Under the pieces are notes generated by a model, which was not told the origin of the DNA, made no database searches, and was given only the letters and a program-made list of their open reading frames with translations. Both the position numbers and the translations under genes were made by a program. Below are positions 44,665 through 54,420 of a stretch of DNA of 64,000 nt, one piece after another (position 1 is the stretch's first letter; each line of letters opens with the position of its first letter). The stretch is from Acidobacteriota bacterium. Lineage in GTDB: Bacteria > Acidobacteriota > Terriglobia > Terriglobales > SCQP01. The stretch spans positions 1 to 64,000 of the forward strand of contig JAJYIU010000007.1 of NCBI GenBank assembly GCA_021789895.1, in the 5' to 3' direction.

Positions 44665-47304
44665 ATGAAACTCCTGGCAGCTTTCCTGGTCATCTTTGGG
44701 CGCCGGCTGCGGCCGGCGCTGCGCGCCGCGGTACTGCTGCTGGCTTGCTCCGGGCTGGCGTTCGCGCGCTGGCACTCGCTGGGCGCGATGCCGCCCGCCG
44801 CCCGCCTGCCCAACGGAGTGGAATACCGCAACGCCCGGGGCGTGGTGCGTATTTATGTGATCGCCCCGGGCATCCTGCGCGTGCGCTGGATTCCCGCGGC
44901 GCTGCTGCCCTCCCAGGCAAGCTCGCGCCCCGGCGTGCCGGCCCCGCTCGGCCGCGATCATTCTTACGCGGTGGTCGCGCCCCCTCCCGCCGTCGCTCAG
45001 TTCCAGTTCCAGCCCGGCGGCGATTCCGATCGCCTCAGCACCGCGCGCCTGCAATTGCTGATCCTGCGCCACCCGTTCCGCCTGACGTTCCTCGATCGCC
45101 GGGGCCATATCCTCGACCAGGACGCCGCCGCCGGCGGCATGGCCAGGAACGACTCCCGCGTCCGTGTCTGGAAGCGGCTTGAAGACCAGGACCACTTCTT
45201 CGGGTTTGGCGAAAAAACCGGCCCGCTCGACAAGCGCAATCTCAAACTGGGCGGCGTCGCCTACACCATGTGGAACTCCGATGTGTACGGCTACGGGGAC
45301 GCCACCGACCCGTTGTATGCCGATATCCCGTTCTTCCTGGTGCTGCGCCAGGGCGAGGCGCATGGCATCTTTTTCGACAATACCTGGCAGAGTTGGTTCA
45401 ACATCGGCCACGCCAGCCGTCGCCGCTTCAGCTTCGGCGCCGAGGGCGGGGAACTGAACTATTACCTGATCGCCGGCCCGTCGCCGCGCCAGGTGCTGCG
45501 GCGCTACACCCGCCTGACCGGACGCATGCCGCTGCCGCCGCTCTGGGCGCTGGGTTATAACCAGTGCCGCTACAGCTATTCCCCGGCTGCCAAGGTCCTG
45601 GCCATCGCCCATGGCTTTCGCCGCCGCCGCATCCCCGCCGACGTGCTCTGGCTCGATATCGCCTACATGCGCGGTTATCGGGTCTTTACCTGGAGCCCGA
45701 AACGCTTCCCGCATCCCCGTAAAATGCTGGCGCAGTTGCACGCGCTCGGCTTTCACGTGGTCGCGATCGTTGATCCCGGCGTGAAAGTCGATCCCGTGTA
45801 CGCCGCCTTCGCCGGCGGCCGGCGGCGCAACGTCTTCGTGCGCTACCCCGACGGCAGCCTCTACGTCGGCCCGGTCTGGCCCGGACCGGCGGCGTTTCCC
45901 GACTTCACCGCCGCCGGCGCGCGCGCCTGGTGGGCCCGCCAAATCGCCGGCTTCGCCAATGCCGGCCTGGACGGCATCTGGAACGACATGAACGAGCCCT
46001 CCGTCTTCAAGACCGCCTCCGGCACCATGCCCGATCAGGTGGTCTTCGACAATGACGGCCGCCCCGCCTCCAGCGCCCAGGATCACAACGTCTTCGGACA
46101 GCAAATGTCGCGCGCCACTCGCCGCGGCCTGTTCGAGCTGCGTCCTGCCTTGCGCCCCTTCGTGCTGACGCGCTCTACCTACGCCGGCGGCCAGCGCTAC
46201 GCCGCCCTTTGGACGGGCGACAACACCGCCGATTGGGTGCATTTGCGCCATGGCGTCGCCACCCTGCTGGGCATGGGCATCTCCGGCTTTCCCTTCGTCG
46301 GTAACGATATTGGCGGCTTCGCCGGCGCCGGCTCGGCCGAGCTCTGGACGCGCTGGGTCGAAGCCGGAACTTTTTTCCCCTTCATGCGCGCCCACGCCGA
46401 AATCCAGGACCCGCCCAAGGAGCCTTGGGTTTACGGCCCGCCTTACACCGGCTACAACCGCCGCGCCATCGAGCGCCGCTACGAGTTCCTGCCCTATATC
46501 TACAACGCCTTCTATCGCAGTTCGCTCACCGGCATGCCGATGATGCGCGCCCTGATGCTCGACTATCCCCAGGACCCCGCCACCTACACCCTCGGCGACG
46601 AATTCCTCTTCGGCCGCGATCTGTTGGTGGCGCCCATCCTGCGCGCCGGCCGGCTCCGGCGCACCGTCTATCTGCCCCAGGGCGGATGGTACGCGCTCGA
46701 CTCCGGCCAGGCATTTGCCGGCCCCGCCCGCATTTCCGCCGCCGCCGCGCTGGGCCAAATCCCGCTCTATGTCCGCGAAGGCGCGATCCTCTTCCGCGCG
46801 CCGGCCATGCAAACCACTGCGGATTGGGCCACGGCGCCGCTGATCTACGATATCTATGCCCGCCAGGCCACCGCGCGCGATTACTACGAAGACGACGGCT
46901 CGACGCTTGACTATAAAAACGACGGCTTTTACCTGCGCCATATCACCGCCGCTCCGGATGCCTCCGGCTGGAGCATCACCCTCGCCGCCGCGCTTGGCAC
47001 TTACCGCCCGCGGCACTCCGTCAATGAGATCTGGCTGCATTTTACCGGCCGCCCCCGCGAGGTGCGGTTGAATGGCATGCCGCTCGCCCGCCTGGCGAAC
47101 AAGCCGCATGCCGCCGGCGCCCCGCTGGGCTGGTGGTACGCCCCCGCCGCTGCCCTTCCGGCCCCGGCCGGCTCGAGTTCTGCCGCCGCCGTCTCCGCCT
47201 CCGAACTGCGCATCGTCATCCCGCAATCGCCGTTCCAGCAGGTGATCGAGGTCATTGCCTCCTCCCCCGCGCCTGTTCCCGCGCCGCGGTCTGGTCGTAA
47301 GTAA
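44665..47304 (+). CDS. Glycoside hydrolase family 31 (alpha-glucosidase/xylosidase-like)
   Basis: 879 residues from the ATG at 44665; upstream in-frame residues belong to the shadow of the previous gene. A signal peptide is likely (LRAAVLLLACSGLAFA). The catalytic nucleophile is Asp in GIWNDMNEPSVF near 438-449 and the acid/base Asp is in LWTGDNTADW near 517. GYNQCRYSY and DIGGFAGAGS are family motifs. It hydrolyses alpha-glycosides of unknown type, probably in the periplasm or outside. Confidence 0.93.
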   Translation: MKLLAAFLVIFGRRLRPALRAAVLLLACSGLAFARWHSLGAMPPAARLPNGVEYRNARGVVRIYVIAPGILRVRWIPAALLPSQASSRPGVPAPLGRDHSYAVVAPPPAVAQFQFQPGGDSDRLSTARLQLLILRHPFRLTFLDRRGHILDQDAAAGGMARNDSRVRVWKRLEDQDHFFGFGEKTGPLDKRNLKLGGVAYTMWNSDVYGYGDATDPLYADIPFFLVLRQGEAHGIFFDNTWQSWFNIGHASRRRFSFGAEGGELNYYLIAGPSPRQVLRRYTRLTGRMPLPPLWALGYNQCRYSYSPAAKVLAIAHGFRRRRIPADVLWLDIAYMRGYRVFTWSPKRFPHPRKMLAQLHALGFHVVAIVDPGVKVDPVYAAFAGGRRRNVFVRYPDGSLYVGPVWPGPAAFPDFTAAGARAWWARQIAGFANAGLDGIWNDMNEPSVFKTASGTMPDQVVFDNDGRPASSAQDHNVFGQQMSRATRRGLFELRPALRPFVLTRSTYAGGQRYAALWTGDNTADWVHLRHGVATLLGMGISGFPFVGNDIGGFAGAGSAELWTRWVEAGTFFPFMRAHAEIQDPPKEPWVYGPPYTGYNRRAIERRYEFLPYIYNAFYRSSLTGMPMMRALMLDYPQDPATYTLGDEFLFGRDLLVAPILRAGRLRRTVYLPQGGWYALDSGQAFAGPARISAAAALGQIPLYVREGAILFRAPAMQTTADWATAPLIYDIYARQATARDYYEDDGSTLDYKNDGFYLRHITAAPDASGWSITLAAALGTYRPRHSVNEIWLHFTGRPREVRLNGMPLARLANKPHAAGAPLGWWYAPAAALPAPAGSSSAAAVSASELRIVIPQSPFQQVIEVIASSPAPVPAPRSGRK

Positions 47305-47362
47305 TCCGGCGGAGAGAAATAAGTTTTTATCTCGATTTAATTAAAGCTTATCGCTTCGCCCT

Positions 47363-48373
47363 TCAGTCTTCTTTTTCCAGCTCGACCTGCCGCAGCGTCA
47401 CCCCCGCCGCTTGCAGCAGGCCCAGCGCCGCGCCGTGCAGCGGGTAATGGGCGTTGTACACCACCTCGCGAATCCCGGCGTTGATGATCATCTTGGTGCA
47501 TTGCAGGCAGGGGGAAAAGGTCGAGTACAGCGTCGCATCCTTGATCGCGATGCCGTGATAGGCGGCCTGCACGATGGCGTTTTCTTCCCCGTGCGAGCAC
47601 AGGCAGGCGTCCAGGTTCTGGCCGCTGACGGCGAGGCCGTTGCAGCGCGGGCAGCCGCCCTCGTTGCAGTTCACCACCCCCCGCGGCGTGCCGTTGTAGC
47701 CGGTGGAGATGATGCGCTTGTCTTTGACGATGATCGCCGCCACCTTGCGCTTGATGCAGTTGCTGCGCAGCGCCACGATGCGCGCGATGCGCATGAAGTA
47801 TTCGTCCCAGCCCGGACGTCCCTGCCCGCGCAGCCATGCGGAAATCTGCGCGTCGGCCTGGGCGAGAAAATCCTCGCGCGTCCCGGCGTTCAATAGCTTT
47901 GCGTCGGCCAGCCGCGCGCAGGCTTCCAGGTTTTGCGCGTCGGGCGAGCTGCCGCCCAGCTCTTTCGACTCCAGCTCGGCGAATCGTTCGAAGCTGGCCG
48001 GCGTGCGCGTGTCCTGGCGCGCCCGCGCGCGCTCGTAGCGCTGCTCGATCGGCGCGTCCAGGTGCAGCAGGTGGAAATGCGGCAGCCGCCGCAGCGCCTC
48101 GATCTCCTGCGGATGGCGTATGGAATCGATCACGTAATTGCGGTCTTCCAGCACCCGCGCCGCGGTGCGCTCGGCCAGCACCGCCAGCCCGAAATCGCGC
48201 CGCAGCCGGTTGCCGGTCTCGATCAGGTTCTCGCGCGTGTCCGGCCGCTGCTCGCGCTTCAGCTCGCGCCGTATCTCGTCCGAAAGCGAGAGAAAGCTGA
48301 AGCCGCGCTGCTTCAGATGCTCGGCCAGCGTGGTCTTGCCCGCGCCATTGGTGCCCGTCAGTCCAATTACCAT
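47363..48373 (-). CDS. P-loop kinase-like/dCMP deaminase fusion
   Basis: 336 residues from the ATG at 48373 (VIGLTGTNGAGKTT). The N-terminal part (about 1-180) is a dephospho-CoA-kinase/nucleoside-kinase-like P-loop with GTNGAGKTT at 6-14. The C-terminal part (about 190-336) is a zinc deaminase: His261, Glu263 (SHGEENA), Cys289 and Cys292 (SPCLQC). A second Cys set (NCNEGGCPRC) is structural. It should deaminate dCMP to dUMP. The two-domain order matches fungal DCD1 and, in longer form, the AvcD antiphage deaminases; no RNA antitoxin region is apparent here. Convergent with GH31. Confidence 0.82.
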   Translation of the reverse strand: MVIGLTGTNGAGKTTLAEHLKQRGFSFLSLSDEIRRELKREQRPDTRENLIETGNRLRRDFGLAVLAERTAARVLEDRNYVIDSIRHPQEIEALRRLPHFHLLHLDAPIEQRYERARARQDTRTPASFERFAELESKELGGSSPDAQNLEACARLADAKLLNAGTREDFLAQADAQISAWLRGQGRPGWDEYFMRIARIVALRSNCIKRKVAAIIVKDKRIISTGYNGTPRGVVNCNEGGCPRCNGLAVSGQNLDACLCSHGEENAIVQAAYHGIAIKDATLYSTFSPCLQCTKMIINAGIREVVYNAHYPLHGAALGLLQAAGVTLRQVELEKED

Positions 48374-48433
48374 ACAATTGCAATTTCCGCCCCGCCGCCC
48401 GTTCCGGCCGCGGGGCAAAGCTAGTGTACACGC

Positions 48434-49087
48434 ATGCCGCGATCCAATGAAGAACGCGTACTGGCGGTGGAGGCCGCGGGCTTGTTCGCCGCCGGGCGCT
48501 TTCAGGGCTGCCGGCTCGACGCCGGCGACTATCTCGATTACCTCTTCGACCCGCGTAACGGCCATTACCTGGAGCGCGGCCGCGCCGAAACCGATCCGGC
48601 CTGGAAACAGGTCATCCCCTACGTGCTCTTGACCCACCAGGGGCGCCTGCTCGCCTACGAGCGCGGCCAGGGCGCCGGCGAAGCCCGTCTGCGCGCGCAA
48701 GCCTCCGTCGGCTGGGGCGGGCACATTCGCCCGGAAGACGCCAGCCTCTTCGCTCCCGCCGGCCTGGCCAGCTATCGCCGCGCGGTCGAGCGCGAGTTGG
48801 CGGAAGAGTTGGCCTGGCCGGAAGGCGCGCGCCTCTCCGATCGCATCGTCGCCCTTCTCAACGACGATTCCGTCGCCGTCGGCCAGGTGCATATCGGCAT
48901 TGTGCATATCTGGGAAATGTCCGGCGCGCAGGTGGAAAAGCGCGAGCGCCAGATCGTGGCCCCGCGCTGGCTCGCGCTCGAGCAGTTGCGCCGCCCGGCA
49001 ATGTACCAGCGCCTCGAAACCTGGTCGCGCTTTTGCGTGGACCATTGGCCCGATCTGCAGCGCCAGCCCGGTTGGCAGCCCGGCTGA
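48434..49087 (+). CDS. NUDIX-like phosphohydrolase
   Basis: 217 residues. The region GWGGHIRPEDA...YRRAVERELAEELAW (about 95-135) has the spacing of a NUDIX box (Gx5Ex7REUxEExG), with the first acidic position altered. Likely hydrolysis of a nucleoside diphosphate-linked compound. It starts 60 bp from, and divergent to, the deaminase; both act on small nucleotides if the calls are right. Confidence 0.65.
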   Translation: MPRSNEERVLAVEAAGLFAAGRFQGCRLDAGDYLDYLFDPRNGHYLERGRAETDPAWKQVIPYVLLTHQGRLLAYERGQGAGEARLRAQASVGWGGHIRPEDASLFAPAGLASYRRAVERELAEELAWPEGARLSDRIVALLNDDSVAVGQVHIGIVHIWEMSGAQVEKRERQIVAPRWLALEQLRRPAMYQRLETWSRFCVDHWPDLQRQPGWQPG

Positions 49088-49114
49088 CGGCAAGCGGTGA
49101 AAAGGAAGGCCTGA

Positions 49115-52100
49115 ATGACAACCAAAATCCATGCCGCGCCTTTGCTCGCTCTGGCATTTACGCTGTCCGCCGCCATGCTGGCGCGGTCACAGTCGCCCGC
49201 GTCTCGATCCACGATTCCCCCGCCCCGGCCGCAAGGCCCCTGCGATCTCTATGCCGCGGCCGGCGATCCCTGCGTCGCCGCCCACAGCACCACCCGCGCC
49301 CTCTACGCCGCCTACAACGGCCCGCTCTATCAGGTGCGGCGCCAGTCCGATGGCAAGACTTTGGATATCGGCGTCGTTCCTCCCTCCGCGGCCCCCTTTC
49401 CCGATCCGGGCGGATACGCCGGCGCGGCCGCGCAAGACCGCTTCTGCGCCAACACGATTTGCTGGATCACCCGAATCTACGACCAGTCGCCCCGGCATAA
49501 TGATCTGACTCAGGCGCCCCGGGGCGCATTCAGCGGCCCCGCCCTGGGAGGCCGCAACAATCTGCCGCTCGCCAATATGGCGCCGGTGATGATCATGGGT
49601 CACAAAGTGTACGGCGTCTTTATCGAGCCTGGCATGGGCTTGCGCGATGACGACCCGAAGGGCACCGCGGTGGACGATCAGGCCGAAGGCCAGTACTGGG
49701 TGGTGGACGGCCATCATTTCAACTCCGGCTGCTGCTTCGACTACGGCAACGCCGAAATTGACAGCCATGACGACGACGCCGGCACGATGGAGGCCGCTTA
49801 CTTCGGCGACGCCCCGTCCTGGTATCACGGCAATCTTCCCGGGCCCTGGGCCATGACCGACCAGGAAAACAATCTTGTCGGCTGCGTCAACCCGAATGGC
49901 TCCCGCCTCTGCGTGAAATTGCCGAACCTCGCCTGGCGCTTCGTCACCGCCATCGCCAACGGCGAGCCGCACCGTTGGGCTTCGATGGCCGGCGACGCGC
50001 AGCGCGGCGCGCTGTCGCTCCTGTTCAGCGGGCCGCGCGTCGGCCCTGCCTACGATCCAATGCGCAAGCAGGGAGCGATCCTGCTGGGCAACGGCGGCGA
50101 TAACAGCAACGGCTCGCAGGGCACTTTCTATGAAGGCGCGATGACGGCCGCCGGCACCTTTCCTTCGTATGCCACCGAGCAGGCGGTGCAGGCCAATATC
50201 GTGGCTGCCGGCTACGGCGTGTTGCCGCTGAGCCTGGCGCCGGCCTCGGCCGTCGCCGCCCCGCCCGGGCTTCAGACCTTCTCGCCCGGGTCCTCGCAGC
50301 TAACCACGGTCGCCTTCAACAACACCACCGCCTCGCCCGCGGCGTATATCAAACTGAGCCTTTCCCTCCCCAGCCGCCAATGGCGTTCCGTGCTTTCGGG
50401 CGCGGCCGCATCCTCGAAAGCCTTCTCCGGGCCGCTGGCGCCGGGCAGAAGCGTGAGCGCGACCTTCCGTGTGACCTCGCCTGCTGCGGCCTTCAACGGC
50501 GACCTGGTCGCCGACGCCTGGTGGATCAATCCATCCACCGGTAGAAAGCATTTCCTCGCCGTCTCCGAGCAGGTGCGCAATGTCAGCCCGGTCCGGATCA
50601 ACGAGTTCCGCATTAGCTCCGGCCCGCCCGCCAATCCGAGTAATTCATTCATAGAGCTCTACAACGCCGGCCCGCGTCGCGTGGATATTTCCCACTGGAC
50701 TCTCACCCTGCGTCCCGCCCAGCAGGCCATCTTCTCGCACGTGCAGATTCCGGCCAGAACGCAGCTCGCCTCGCGCAGTTTCTATCTGCTGGGCCTTTCC
50801 AACTCCGGCCTGGCCGCTCCGGCGCGCCCCGGCGACCGCATCATCTACGTCCGCAGCACGGCCGGCATGCGCGCCGGCGATTCCATTTACATTGGCAGCG
50901 GCGCCAGCGCTGAGCTCCGCCGCATCCGCAGCCTTGGATCGGCAGCCGCCATTCCCACCACGCTCTGGCAGCCGCTTCCCGATGGCCCGATCACCCTCCC
51001 CGCCGGCTCGACCGATGTGCCGGTGATGAGCGTCGCCGGCTTCAAGGTCGGCCAGAAAATCGCGCTCGGTTACGGCGCAACCTTCCCTGCCGGCCCGGTC
51101 CGCCTTGAGCATTACGAGCTGGCCACGGTCACCGGCATCGGCACGCCGGGAACGCAGGCGTATCTGGCTGCTGCCGCCCCCGCCGGCTCGGCCAGCCTCA
51201 AGGTAACCTCGGTCCGCAACATCTCGCCCGGCGACACCATCAGGCTGGATATTGCCAGCGTCGGCCATGGCATCGAAACCGTGACCGTCGCAAAGGTCGG
51301 CACCGGCGAAAGCCGCACGCAGCTCCTGGCCGCTGCCAGCCCCGGCGCAACTCATATACAGCTCCGCAGCGTGAAGGGTTTCGTTGTGGGCGATCAGATG
51401 GCGGTCGGCAACGCCCCGCACCAGGCGACGGTGACCATCACCGCCATCGGCGCCGCCGGCCCAGCCGGGGTTGACTTTCAGCCGGCCCTGGCGCGCCCGT
51501 TTGCCCGGGGCGCGCAGGTATCCGATCTCGGTTCCGGTCTCGCTCTCGCTGCTCCGCTGCGCTTCAATCATTCCTCCAACCTGCCTTTCAGCGATCGGGG
51601 AACTGGCATCGGCTTCACGCCGGCCACGGCGTTTGTGCATCTGAGCGACGAGCCGGTACAGGCGCTTGGCGCCGGCATCACTCTCGACCGGCCGCTGGCT
51701 AAGCCGCACCCGATCCATGCGGTGGTGCGCGACCCCGCGGTCAGGACGGCGGGCTACCAGGGTCCGCCCGCGCCGGATCAATGGTTTGGCGGGCCCGAGC
51801 TCATCACCCGCGCGCCGCTTTTCGGCCGCATCATCCCGGTTCGCGAAGGCAGCATGGTGCTGCGCAACGCCGGCGGCCTGGTGGTGGATAGCCTCAACTA
51901 CGGCGGCCTGGCCGATCCCTGGGCGGCTGAAGGCTACCAGGCGGCTTCCGGCTTAGGCAAGAGCGGGTGTTATGCCGTCGCCCCCGGCGCGCCGCTGGGC
52001 TTTTGGTTTTTTGCTCCCCGCCGCGCCTTCGATACCAGCACCGGCCGCTTCCCCGACGGCTTTAATTCCGATAGCAATTGCCGCGATTTTCATGCCTCGC

Positions 52101-52576
52101 CCGCCACCATCCTGGCGGCGGCTGCGCCCGCGGGCGCAGCCGGTATCAAGGTCGCCGGAGTGGCCGGCTTCCGCGTCGGCCAGACGATCAGGATCGGCGC
52201 GGGCGCGAACTACGAGACTGCCGTGATCGCGGCCGTGGGCGCGCCCGGCGCCTCCGCACTGCGCGCGGCCACGGCCGTAGGTGCCAAGGTTGTTCCGGTC
52301 GCCAACGCGATCGGCTTCCGCCCGGGCGAAACGGTTTCGATTGGCAGCGGCGCGGATTTTGAAACCGCGGTGGTCGCCTCCGTCCGCTGGTTCCGCGGCC
52401 CCCTCCTTACCGTCGCCACGCCGCTGACATCGCCGCATGCGGCGGGCGAGCGGATTTCGGCGACCGGCATCACGCTCGCGGCCCCGCTGGCCCGGGCGCA
52501 TGCCCGGGGAGCCGAGGTGACCGGCCGCCGTGCCACCCCCGGCGCCCCCAACCGCTATTCAGCGGTTCGTCGCTGA
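49115..52576 (+). CDS. GH54-type arabinofuranosidase with lamin-tail domain and repeats
   Basis: 1153 residues. After a signal peptide (about 1-25), residues about 40-370 match the ArfB/GH54 catalytic domain: GPCDLYAAAGDPCVAAHSTTRALY, the FCANTICWITRIYDQS block, HHFNSGCCFDYG and EAAYFGD. An Ig-like segment follows, then a lamin-tail-like domain (about 490-590; SFIELYNAGPRRVDISHWTL). The remainder holds at least six degenerate 40-50 residue repeats of the form AGxxGIKVAGVAGFRVGQTIRIG (visible from about 590, 630, 680, 730, 1005 and 1050). It releases arabinose from arabinan or arabinoxylan. The repeats may bind carbohydrate or cell wall. Confidence 0.8.
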   Translation: MTTKIHAAPLLALAFTLSAAMLARSQSPASRSTIPPPRPQGPCDLYAAAGDPCVAAHSTTRALYAAYNGPLYQVRRQSDGKTLDIGVVPPSAAPFPDPGGYAGAAAQDRFCANTICWITRIYDQSPRHNDLTQAPRGAFSGPALGGRNNLPLANMAPVMIMGHKVYGVFIEPGMGLRDDDPKGTAVDDQAEGQYWVVDGHHFNSGCCFDYGNAEIDSHDDDAGTMEAAYFGDAPSWYHGNLPGPWAMTDQENNLVGCVNPNGSRLCVKLPNLAWRFVTAIANGEPHRWASMAGDAQRGALSLLFSGPRVGPAYDPMRKQGAILLGNGGDNSNGSQGTFYEGAMTAAGTFPSYATEQAVQANIVAAGYGVLPLSLAPASAVAAPPGLQTFSPGSSQLTTVAFNNTTASPAAYIKLSLSLPSRQWRSVLSGAAASSKAFSGPLAPGRSVSATFRVTSPAAAFNGDLVADAWWINPSTGRKHFLAVSEQVRNVSPVRINEFRISSGPPANPSNSFIELYNAGPRRVDISHWTLTLRPAQQAIFSHVQIPARTQLASRSFYLLGLSNSGLAAPARPGDRIIYVRSTAGMRAGDSIYIGSGASAELRRIRSLGSAAAIPTTLWQPLPDGPITLPAGSTDVPVMSVAGFKVGQKIALGYGATFPAGPVRLEHYELATVTGIGTPGTQAYLAAAAPAGSASLKVTSVRNISPGDTIRLDIASVGHGIETVTVAKVGTGESRTQLLAAASPGATHIQLRSVKGFVVGDQMAVGNAPHQATVTITAIGAAGPAGVDFQPALARPFARGAQVSDLGSGLALAAPLRFNHSSNLPFSDRGTGIGFTPATAFVHLSDEPVQALGAGITLDRPLAKPHPIHAVVRDPAVRTAGYQGPPAPDQWFGGPELITRAPLFGRIIPVREGSMVLRNAGGLVVDSLNYGGLADPWAAEGYQAASGLGKSGCYAVAPGAPLGFWFFAPRRAFDTSTGRFPDGFNSDSNCRDFHASPATILAAAAPAGAAGIKVAGVAGFRVGQTIRIGAGANYETAVIAAVGAPGASALRAATAVGAKVVPVANAIGFRPGETVSIGSGADFETAVVASVRWFRGPLLTVATPLTSPHAAGERISATGITLAAPLARAHARGAEVTGRRATPGAPNRYSAVRR

Positions 52577-52659
52577 GGTGCGCTCTGTCGCTCTGCGCCG
52601 GCAGATTGTTGTTCTGGGCGCTTCAAGACTAAAATAAGGTTCGCGAAAGGTGCGCACTC

Positions 52660-53295
52660 ATGGCCAAGCCAAAATCTGCTTCCACCCGGCGCGCGAAACC
52701 GGCGCCGAAAAAAAGCCGGTCGTCCCGGCCCGCCGCCGGACGCGCTCCACGCCGTCGCGCCGGGTCCTCGCGCGCGTCCGCCGCCTCCCGCCGCGCCGCC
52801 TCGCCGGCCCGCCCGTCTCCTTTTTCCGGCATGGAATTGCGCCAGCAGTTGGCGGCGTTCCTCGACGGTAAGCATGCGCACGCCGATTTCGATACCGTCG
52901 TTGCCGCCTGGCCTCCGTCCCTGGTCGGCCAGCGCCCGGCAGGCGCGCCCTACACTCCCTGGCAGATCCTTGAGCATATGCGCATCGCGCAGTCGGACAT
53001 CCTGAATTTCTCCCTCAACCCCGGACACGTCTCGCCTTCCTGGCCGGATGGCTATTGGCCGGCATCGGAATCGCCGGCGCCGGGGGAGTGGGAAAAAAGC
53101 GTCGCCGCTTATCGCCGCGATCTGCAGCACTTGCGCAAGCTGGCCTTGGATCCGCGCCAGGACCTCTTCCGCCCCATCCCCCATGGCTCCGGTCAAACCC
53201 TGCTGCGCGAAATTCTGCTCGCCGCTGACCACAACAGCAACCACCTCGGCCAATTGGTCCTGCTTCGCCGCCTCCAGGGCGCCTGGAAAAGCTAA
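52660..53295 (+). CDS. DinB-like protein with basic N-terminal tail
   Basis: 211 residues. The first 55 residues are a Lys/Arg/Ser/Ala/Pro-rich tail. The rest is a four-helix DinB-like fold with metal-ligand histidines in QILEHMR and AADHNSNHLGQL. DinB-superfamily proteins can be thiol transferases or metal enzymes; the basic tail suggests nucleic acid binding. A disordered tail gene of low complexity may be miscalled in its first residues. Confidence 0.7.
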   Translation: MAKPKSASTRRAKPAPKKSRSSRPAAGRAPRRRAGSSRASAASRRAASPARPSPFSGMELRQQLAAFLDGKHAHADFDTVVAAWPPSLVGQRPAGAPYTPWQILEHMRIAQSDILNFSLNPGHVSPSWPDGYWPASESPAPGEWEKSVAAYRRDLQHLRKLALDPRQDLFRPIPHGSGQTLLREILLAADHNSNHLGQLVLLRRLQGAWKS

Positions 53296-53396
53296 ATCCG
53301 TTTTCCTCTCGCGGAAGAAGTAAATCATCTCTGCCCAATATGGCAATCCATTGAATTCGATGATTGATTGTGATCCCGTTGTAGATCTGTTTTAAG

Positions 53397-54347
53397 TCAG
53401 GTTTCGAACCGTACGGCTGCCTCCGTCTGGGGCGCGGGAAACAGCTCCGGATGCAGTATCCCGGCCAGCAGCTCCAGCCCGTCCCACAGCCCCGGCCCGG
53501 CCTGGCTGAAAAATCGCGGCCCGTCCGCAACCCAGAATTGCTGCCGCCGCACCGCCTGAAGTTCATAAAACCCGGGGCGCTGCCGCAAAATTTGCAGCTC
53601 GCGCTGCGCGCGCTCGCGCGGAAAGCCGCACACCGCCGCTACGATGAATTCGGGATCGTATTCCCGCAGCCGCTGCCACTCGATCCGGCTGGAATGCCCG
53701 CCCGGATGCGCCAGTTCGTCCCGCCCGCCGGCTAACTCGACCATTTCCGGCACCCAATGCCCGGCGTTATAGAGCGGGTCGGGCCATTCCAGGCAAAACA
53801 CGCTCGGTCGCGAGCCGGCCGCGGCGGCGCGTTCCGCCACCTTCTGCATGCGGCTGCTAAGCCGCGCGACCAGCTCTGCGCCGCGCTCCTCCAAACCCAG
53901 CGCCGCGGCCACCGCCTGCATCTCCGCCAGCGCTTCGCCCAGCGTGTGCGCGTGCAGCTCGACCAGCGCCGGCGCCGGCTTCAGCCCCGCCAGCGTGGCC
54001 TGCAAATCGCTCGGCGTAATCGCGCAGACCTCGCATAGCCGCTGCGTCAGAATCAGCGTCGGCTGCAGGCGCGCGATCGCCTCCGCGTCCAGGATGTATA
54101 TGCTGCGGCCGTCCGCATAGGTCGAGCTGACGATCTGGTCAATTTCGCGGCTGCTCATATTGCGGTCGTCGTAGCCGAGGCGGTTGACCACCGGCAGGTG
54201 GCGCACCGCTTCCATCAACTGGTGGTCGTGCGAGACGCCGGCCAGCCGCTCGCCCGCTCCCAGCGCCAGCACGATCGTGGTCGCGGTTGGCAGCAGCGAC
54301 AATACCCGCGCGCCGGCCGCGGAGGGAGAGGTTCCTATGGCGTTCAT
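53397..54347 (-). CDS. BtuF-like cobalamin-binding protein without signal peptide
   Basis: 316 residues. The two-lobed periplasmic-binding fold is evident: VLSLLPTATTIVLALGAGERLAGVSHD, YDDRNMSSREIDQIV, LQPTLILTQRLCEVCAITP. No signal peptide precedes the fold (MNAIGTSPSAAGARVLSLLP). It is probably intracellular or a dedicated cobamide-binding protein; other metal-complex ligands are possible. Located next to and divergent from cobB. Confidence 0.8.
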   Translation of the reverse strand: MNAIGTSPSAAGARVLSLLPTATTIVLALGAGERLAGVSHDHQLMEAVRHLPVVNRLGYDDRNMSSREIDQIVSSTYADGRSIYILDAEAIARLQPTLILTQRLCEVCAITPSDLQATLAGLKPAPALVELHAHTLGEALAEMQAVAAALGLEERGAELVARLSSRMQKVAERAAAAGSRPSVFCLEWPDPLYNAGHWVPEMVELAGGRDELAHPGGHSSRIEWQRLREYDPEFIVAAVCGFPRERAQRELQILRQRPGFYELQAVRRQQFWVADGPRFFSQAGPGLWDGLELLAGILHPELFPAPQTEAAVRFET

Positions 54348-54420
54348 CTTCTGTCCATTTTAGCTGCTGGGCCAAGAAAAGCATTTTAGGATGTTAAGCG
54401 GGCTTTAGTTGGTCTTCTGC

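Noticed and set aside
47363-48373. Calling the deaminase a confirmed antiphage AvcD
   Set aside because: It is far shorter than AvcD, lacks a visible AvcI-like RNA, and matches housekeeping dCMP deaminases equally well.
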